From: Actinomycetes bacterium
GTDB lineage: Bacteria; Actinomycetota; Actinomycetes; Streptosporangiales; Streptosporangiaceae
NCBI GenBank assembly: GCA_025964635.1
Contig: JAOPYP010000653.1
Location: forward strand, 1 to 10,828
Direction of reading: 5' to 3'
Length of the DNA stretch: 10,828 nt
Both the position numbers and the translations under genes were made by a program. Each line of letters opens with the position of its first letter. The stretch's first letter is position 1. The notes below the pieces were generated by a model. It worked only from the letters and a program-made list of their open reading frames with translations, was not told the origin of the DNA and made no database searches. Below are positions 6,426 to 10,828 of this stretch, piece by piece.

Positions 6426-6728
6426 ATGAGGGCTGGACTGGCTGCTGGCGCGTGCCTCGTCGCTGGGGTCGCGCTGCTGGACACGGGCTGCTCGTCCGGC
6501 GGGGGCGCCGCCGCGGGCAGCCCGTCATCGGAAACCCGGATCAACGACCTGAACGCCGTGCTGGGCACGCTGGGCACGACCCTCTCCCGCCTCGGCAGCC
6601 AGCCCAGCGCTACCGCCGCGGCGGCCGCGGTCTCGACCGGCCTGGCCGGTGTCACCAGTTCCGCCAGTGATCTGCTGCGCGCGTCCAGCGTCCGATGTCC
6701 CAGCGCGTCGGCCAGCCCCTCGGCATGA
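6426..6728 (+). CDS. Putative small lipoprotein, function unknown
   Basis: A 100-residue product. It begins MRAGLAAGACLVAGVALLDTGC: a charged start, a hydrophobic core, then a cysteine followed by SSGGG, as in a lipoprotein linker. The lipobox is weak, with D and T before G-C, so lipidation is probable rather than certain. The mature part has a leucine-rich amphipathic stretch (RINDLNAVLGTLGTTLSRL), an alanine-rich stretch with STGLAGVTSSASDLLRAS, and a serine/proline/alanine tail with a second cysteine. This looks like one or two helices with low-complexity ends. ATG 6426 is preceded by GGGAG (6411-6415) with a 10-nt spacer. The reading frame is open back to 6270, but that extension crosses the hairpins and is unlikely coding. 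The GH15 gene begins 59 nt downstream. I do not recognise the family. Confidence 0.6.
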   Translation: MRAGLAAGACLVAGVALLDTGCSSGGGAAAGSPSSETRINDLNAVLGTLGTTLSRLGSQPSATAAAAAVSTGLAGVTSSASDLLRASSVRCPSASASPSA

Positions 6729-6787
6729 TCTGAAACCTCGCCCCCCGCCGGCCCGGTCATCACCATGACGTACACAGGAGGGGCACC

Positions 6788-8683
6788 ATGGCGCGCTACC
6801 CGAACATCAGTGACCACGGGCTGATCGGCGACCTGCAGACCGCGGCCCTGGTCACCACCGACGGGGTGGTGGACTGGTTCTGCTGCCCGCGGTTCGACTC
6901 GCCGAGCGTGTTCGGGTCGCTGCTGGACGCCGACAAGGGCGGCTTCTTCCGGGTGGCCCCGGACCGGGACGATTACGTCAGCCGGCAGCTTTATTTCCCC
7001 GACACCGCCATCCTGATCACCCGGTTCCTGACCCCGGACGGGGTCGGCGAGGTCACCGACTTCATGCCGGTCACCGGGAGCCGGGCGACCCAGCACCACC
7101 GGCTGGTCCGGCTGCTGCGGGTGGTCCGCGGGTCGATGCGGTTCGTGATCGACATCAAGCCGCGCTTCGACTACGGCCGCCAGCCGCACCACCTGGAGAT
7201 CACCGAGGAGGGGGCCCTCTTCCACACCGACCAGCTGGAACTGACCCTCCATTCGGTGGGCGGCCTGGGCACATCCCCGCGGGAGCTCGGCGCCGATGTC
7301 GAACGCATCGGCGATGACCTGCGCATCCGCCGCACGCTGAAGGAGGGCGAGAGCGCGGGGATGGTGCTGGAGTCCATGGGCGGCCGCCCGCGCCGGCTGG
7401 CGGAGGGGGACCTGGAGCGGCTGTCCGACGAGACCGCCGGGTTCTGGCAGGCCTGGCTGCGCAAGTCGACCTACACCGGGCGCTGGCGCGAGATGGTGAC
7501 CCGCTCGGCGATGACCCTCAAGCTGATGACCTACGCCCCGTCCGGGGCGCTGGTCGCCGCGCCCACCACCGGGCTGCCGGAGCAGGTGGGCGGCGAGCGC
7601 AACTGGGACTACCGCTACACCTGGATCAGGGACGCGTCGTTCTCGGTGCACGCGCTGCTCGGGCTGGGCTACGCGGAGGAGGCGGCGGCGTTCGGCGTCT
7701 GGGTCCGGGACCGGCTCGTCGAGCACAAAGCCAGCAACGGCGACTGCCCGCTGCGCGTCATGTACCGGGTGGACGGGTCCTCCGATCTCACCGAGGAGAC
7801 CCTCGACCACTGGGAGGGCTGGCGCGGCTCACGCCCGGTCCGGATCGGCAACGGCGCGTCCGGCCAGCTCCAGCTGGACATCTTCGGCGAGGCCATGGAC
7901 GCCATGGCCCAGGCCGACGCGCACGGGCTGCAGCCGGCGCACGTGGGCTGGACCGCGATCGTGAACATGATCGACTGGCTCTGCGAGCACTGGGACCAGC
8001 CCGAGGAAGGCATCTGGGAGACACGCGGCGGGCGCAAGGACTTCACCTACGGGCGCTTCCAGTGCTGGGTCGCGCTGGACCGTGCGATCCGGCTCGCGGA
8101 TCACCGGGGGCGGCCCGCGGACGTGCTGCGCTGGCGGTCCGAGCGGGACCGCGTCTACCGGCAGGTCATGGAGCGCGGCTGGAACCCGAAGGAACGCGCC
8201 TTCGTGCAGCACTACGGCACCGACGTGCTGGACTCCTCGCTGCTGCTGATGCCGCTGATGGGGTTCGTGTCGCCGTTCGACCCGATGTGGCTGGACACGC
8301 TGGAGGCCATAGACAAGAAGCTGGTCTCGGACAGCCTGGTGTACCGCTACGACCCCAGCGCCTCGCCCGACGGCCTGCGCGGGCACGAGGGCACGTTCTC
8401 GCTGTGCACGTTCTGGTACGTGGACGCGCTGGCCCGGTCAGGGCGCACCGAGGAAGCGGCGCTGACCTTCCAGAAGATGCACACCTACGCCAACCACCTC
8501 GGGCTGTACTCGGAGGAGATCGGGCTCACCGGCGAGCAGCTCGGCAACTTCCCGCAGGCGTTCAGCCACCTGTCGCTGATCAACGCCGCGATCAACCTCG
8601 ACTACCAGCTGGATCACGGGCTGATCGACGTGCGGCCGGTGCTGTCCCGGGTCCGCCACGCCCCCGCCAGGGGCTACCGCTGA
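6788..8683 (+). CDS. GH15 glycoside hydrolase (trehalase/glucoamylase-like)
   Basis: Inverting hydrolase that releases glucose from an alpha-linked substrate. The 631-residue product opens with the beta-sandwich N-domain typical of bacterial GH15 enzymes (ISDHGLIGDLQTAALV, DGVVDWFCCPRFDSPSVFG at about 7-44). The (alpha/alpha)6 domain holds NWDYRYTWIRDASF, GIWETRGG with E411 as the likely general acid, and LYSEEIGLTGEQLGNF then PQAFSHLSLINAA, where E576 aligns with the base of glucoamylases by my reading. AGGAGG at 6776-6781 lies 6 nt before the ATG, the best ribosome binding site in the window. There is no signal peptide, so substrates are intracellular: trehalose is likely because mycobacterial GH15 trehalases are known, while maltooligosaccharides are an alternative. 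The downstream MalT-like regulator fits control by a glucoside. Family very sure, substrate not. Confidence 0.94.
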   Translation: MARYPNISDHGLIGDLQTAALVTTDGVVDWFCCPRFDSPSVFGSLLDADKGGFFRVAPDRDDYVSRQLYFPDTAILITRFLTPDGVGEVTDFMPVTGSRATQHHRLVRLLRVVRGSMRFVIDIKPRFDYGRQPHHLEITEEGALFHTDQLELTLHSVGGLGTSPRELGADVERIGDDLRIRRTLKEGESAGMVLESMGGRPRRLAEGDLERLSDETAGFWQAWLRKSTYTGRWREMVTRSAMTLKLMTYAPSGALVAAPTTGLPEQVGGERNWDYRYTWIRDASFSVHALLGLGYAEEAAAFGVWVRDRLVEHKASNGDCPLRVMYRVDGSSDLTEETLDHWEGWRGSRPVRIGNGASGQLQLDIFGEAMDAMAQADAHGLQPAHVGWTAIVNMIDWLCEHWDQPEEGIWETRGGRKDFTYGRFQCWVALDRAIRLADHRGRPADVLRWRSERDRVYRQVMERGWNPKERAFVQHYGTDVLDSSLLLMPLMGFVSPFDPMWLDTLEAIDKKLVSDSLVYRYDPSASPDGLRGHEGTFSLCTFWYVDALARSGRTEEAALTFQKMHTYANHLGLYSEEIGLTGEQLGNFPQAFSHLSLINAAINLDYQLDHGLIDVRPVLSRVRHAPARGYR

Positions 8684-8714
8684 GCCGCCGGGCACGGTCC
8701 GCGGCCGCCGGCCT

Positions 8715-8760
8715 GGGACGGGCTGCCCCTCCTGCCGGCCACCCGGCCGGGGCCCGTCCC
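8715..8760 (+). terminator. Two-part hairpin after the GH15 gene
   Basis: Outer arms GGGACGGGC (8715-8723) and GCCCGTCCC (8752-8760) pair perfectly, and an inner stem CCGGCC (8735-8740) with GGCCGG (8745-8750) closes on ACCC. It starts 31 nt past the GH15 stop. There is no T-run (TCAT follows), as is common for actinobacterial terminators. It probably ends the plus-strand transcript before the regulator gene. Confidence 0.6.
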
Positions 8761-8782
8761 TCATCCGGCGCGGCCTCCCAGC

Positions 8783-8801
8783 CTCACCCATTCCGGGTGA
8801 G
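8783..8801. promoter_or_regulatory. Short inverted repeat CTCACCC/GGGTGAG
   Basis: Perfect 7-nt arms at 8783-8789 and 8795-8801 with a 5-nt spacer, between the GH15 terminator and the MalT-like gene. The arm sequence recurs in other gaps of the window (1473-1480, 4550-4556, 4587-4594). It may be a regulator site; a minor hairpin is the alternative. Confidence 0.35.
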
Positions 8802-8909
8802 CCGCAGTTCCGGCCGGCCCTCAATCCTGGGTTAACGGGAGCCGGAAGGCGGTGCGGTTGATACCAGCCGGCCCCGGGTATGACCCGCAAAGGCGTCTGA
8901 CCTGCACAT

Positions 8910-8927
8910 TCACCCCAGGGGATGAGG
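8910..8927 (+). promoter_or_regulatory. MalT-box-like site before the MalT-like gene
   Basis: GGGGATGAGG at 8918-8927 is an exact match to the E. coli MalT box as I know it, GGGGA(T/G)GAGG. It is preceded by TCACCCC (8910-8916), which forms an imperfect dyad with it around A8917. The site lies 48 nt upstream of ATG 8976. The caution is that the same purines could serve as a ribosome binding site for the in-frame ATG at 8928. The E. coli consensus need not apply to actinobacterial LAL proteins. Confidence 0.35.
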
Positions 8928-8975
8928 ATGGCTGGCGAGGGTGCCGCAGGTGCGGGGGTCTCGGGGGGGAATTCC

Positions 8976-10828
8976 ATGACAAGCACCATGAATGGGGCGC
9001 CGTCGCACGCGCCCGTGCAGATCGGTACCGTGCGAACCGACGCGGCACTACCGCGCGTCCGGGAGCAGGACGGGCCGGTGCGGGCCCACGCCAGCGCCGA
9101 GACGAGGCCGCCGGGCCAGCAGCGGCCCCGGTTCCTCGAGGACAAGCTCCAGATCCCGCAGCCGCACTTCCCGGTGCTGCGGCGGCGCCGGATCACCGGC
9201 CTGCTCGACCAGGCCGCCCGCAACCGGGTGACGCTGATCTCCGGGCCGGCCGGCGCCGGGAAGACCGTGGCCTGCGCCACCTGGGCCGCGGCCTCGCCGC
9301 AGGCCCGCCGGGTGGTGTGGCTCACGCTGGACGCCGAGGACCAGCAGGCCTGGTTCTGGGCCTACGTCTGTGCCGGGCTGGCCCGGCTGCGGTCCATCCC
9401 GGCCGACTCGCTCCGGTCGCTGGAGGACGTGTCACCGGACGGTTTCCCGTTGCGGCTGGTGGAAGCGGCGCAGACGTTCACCGAACCGGTCATCCTGGTG
9501 CTGGACGACATCCACGAGCTGACCGACCCGGCCGTGCTGGGCGGGATCGACCTGCTGATCCGGCACGCTCCGGCCACCCTGCGGCTGGTCCTGTCCGCCC
9601 GGCAGCCGCCCGCGCTGCAGCTGGCCCGGCTGCGCGTCGCCGGTGAGCTGGCCGACATCGGCGGCCACGACCTGGCCTGCACCAGCGAGGAAGCTGACGC
9701 CTACTTCTCCATGCTGGGCCTGGACGTCGACCGGGGCGCGCGGGACGCGCTGCTGCGCCGCACCCAGGGCTGGATGGCCGGGCTGCGGCTGGCCGCCATG
9801 CGGGCCCGGTCCGATCCGGAACCCGGCGCGACCATCACCGACCTGGCCGGTGACGAGCCGATCGTGACCGATTACCTGTGGGACGAGGTGCTCGTCAAGC
9901 AGGCCCCGGCCACGCGCATGTTCCTGCTCCGGACCTGCCTGGCCGACCAGGTGTCCGGCGACCTGGCCGACGCGCTGACCGGGCAGTCCGGCAGCGCCCG
10001 GACGCTGGACCGGCTGAGCCGGGAGAACAGCTTCGTGGACGTGGTCGACCGCGAGCACGGCGAGTACGTCTACCACCCGCTGCTCCGCCAGGTCCTCACC
10101 GCCGAGCTGCACCGGGAGATCCCGCACGAGATCCCGGTGCTGCTCCGCCGGGCGGCCCGCTGGTACGCGGCGCACGACCAGCCGATCGCCTCGGTGCGCT
10201 GTGCGGCCGAGGCGCAGGACTGGGATTACGCGGCGCAGACCCTGGCCGAGGCCGGGGCCGGGGTGGCCAGCCCGGGATCCACCGCGGACCTGGAGAGCGT
10301 GCTGTCCCTGTTCCCCGCGGACCGCTCCGCCGACGATCCCGCGGTCGCCGCGGCGTGGGCCGCCGCGCGGCTCTGGGACGGTGACCGCGACGGGGCCGCC
10401 GCCCACCTGGACAGCGGGGACCGGGCGCTGCGCCGGGCGGTCCCGGCCATGCAGCGGATCATGGAGCCCACCCTGGCCGCGCTGCGGGTCATGCTGGCCG
10501 GCGGCCGGACGGATCCCGATCCCGCCCTGCTGACCGGGGCCCGCTCGCTGGCCGAGCGCTCCCAGGCGGCCGCCAGCACCCAGCCCGAGCACCGGGCCGT
10601 GGGGCTGCTGTGGTTCGCGCTGGGAGTGGCCCGGCTGCGCCGCTGGGAGATCCAGCCGGCCCGGCAGGCGCTGCGTCAGGCCGACCGGCAGCTGGCCGCG
10701 GGCAACCTGGCCGGGCTCCAGGCCCGGGCCCGGGCCTGGCGGGCGCTGGCCGAGGCCTGGTACGGCGACCTCACCGCGGCCCGCCGGTCCGCCGCGGACG
10801 TGCTGGCCGGGCCAGGCCTGATGGAGCC
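8976..10828 (+). CDS. MalT-like LAL-family ATPase transcriptional regulator (3' end outside window)
   Basis: Large ATP-binding regulator of the LuxR family (STAND NTPase), which in MalT binds a sugar ligand and ATP, oligomerises and activates transcription. About 617 codons are visible with no stop; the C-terminal part, where a LuxR helix-turn-helix is expected, lies beyond the window. After a variable leader of about 65 residues comes KLQIPQPHFPVLRRRRITGLL, matching the MalT start, then Walker A GPAGAGKT (90-97), WLTLDAEDQQAWFWAYV, and Walker B VILVLDDIHE ending near 181 with D177 and D178. TQGWMAGLRLAAMRA (about 263), DYLWDEVL (about 298) and YHPLLRQVL (about 365) match the winged-helix end of the NTPase module. 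From about 390 on it is alanine-rich helical repeat, TPR-like. Start: ATG 8976 follows GGGGGGGA (8963-8970); in-frame ATGs at 8928 and 8922 are alternatives, and TGA 8898-8900 closes the frame above. It may control the adjacent GH15 gene. Confidence 0.9.
   Translation, partial: MTSTMNGAPSHAPVQIGTVRTDAALPRVREQDGPVRAHASAETRPPGQQRPRFLEDKLQIPQPHFPVLRRRRITGLLDQAARNRVTLISGPAGAGKTVACATWAAASPQARRVVWLTLDAEDQQAWFWAYVCAGLARLRSIPADSLRSLEDVSPDGFPLRLVEAAQTFTEPVILVLDDIHELTDPAVLGGIDLLIRHAPATLRLVLSARQPPALQLARLRVAGELADIGGHDLACTSEEADAYFSMLGLDVDRGARDALLRRTQGWMAGLRLAAMRARSDPEPGATITDLAGDEPIVTDYLWDEVLVKQAPATRMFLLRTCLADQVSGDLADALTGQSGSARTLDRLSRENSFVDVVDREHGEYVYHPLLRQVLTAELHREIPHEIPVLLRRAARWYAAHDQPIASVRCAAEAQDWDYAAQTLAEAGAGVASPGSTADLESVLSLFPADRSADDPAVAAAWAAARLWDGDRDGAAAHLDSGDRALRRAVPAMQRIMEPTLAALRVMLAGGRTDPDPALLTGARSLAERSQAAASTQPEHRAVGLLWFALGVARLRRWEIQPARQALRQADRQLAAGNLAGLQARARAWRALAEAWYGDLTAARRSAADVLAGPGLME

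Noticed and set aside
6314..7810. Minus-strand open frame of 498 codons opposite the GH15 and lipoprotein genes
   Set aside because: Low-complexity antisense product; the GH15 catalytic motifs on the plus strand explain the region.
8858..8884. Promoter-like TTGATA and TATGAC, 15 bp apart, before the MalT-like gene
   Set aside because: The spacing is short and the -10 hexamer lacks the final T, so support is too weak.
9432..10592. Minus-strand open frame of 386 codons opposite the MalT-like gene
   Set aside because: Antisense shadow; the plus frame has Walker A and B motifs and continues unbroken to the window end.

Overview
The window looks like a chromosomal segment of a high-GC actinomycete. 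Base composition is strongly G+C rich, third codon positions are almost all G or C, GTG and TTG starts occur, and the gene set (short-form glucose-6-phosphate dehydrogenase, cydAB without adjacent cydDC, cytosolic GH15 enzyme, large MalT/LAL-type regulator) is typical of soil Actinobacteria. The genus cannot be fixed from the sequence. I see no tRNA, rRNA, insertion sequence, integrase or CRISPR array.

Left half, minus strand (about 1-4504). Reading in the direction of transcription there is a small one-helix membrane protein of unknown function (4504-4226), a 163-nt leader with a dyad and a tandem repeat, cydA (4062-2638), cydB (2638-1532, start overlapping the cydA stop by one base), a 122-nt gap, and zwf (1409-33). 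This block combines a high-affinity quinol oxidase for low oxygen with entry to the oxidative pentose phosphate pathway. It may be one long transcript or two.

Right half, plus strand (about 4605-10828). A GMC-family FAD oxidoreductase with a four-cysteine cluster (4639-6192) is followed by a 233-nt gap with three successive RNA-type hairpins, then a 100-residue putative lipoprotein (6426-6728), a cytosolic GH15 trehalase/glucoamylase-like hydrolase (6788-8683), a 292-nt gap with a strong terminator-like structure, and the first 617 codons of a MalT-like ATPase regulator (8976 to the window end, where it is cut).

The two halves are divergent around 4505-4638, where a 10-bp inverted repeat encloses a 14-bp palindrome. 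A plausible reading, which is inference, is a carbon and redox island: the GH15 enzyme frees intracellular glucose, Zwf turns glucose-6-phosphate into NADPH, the GMC enzyme oxidises an unidentified alcohol or sugar, cytochrome bd takes electrons when oxygen is low, and the MalT-like protein senses a small carbohydrate signal.

The points most worth a second look are the hairpin cluster at 6214-6357, the operator-like dyad and four-copy tandem repeat upstream of cydA, the substituted lysine in the Zwf active-site motif, the GMC cysteine cluster, the inverted repeat forming the last codons of cydB, and a GGGGTGA-type motif found mainly in the gaps, including one exact match to the E. coli MalT box in front of the MalT-like gene. 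None of this proves a new system; the genes themselves belong to known families.
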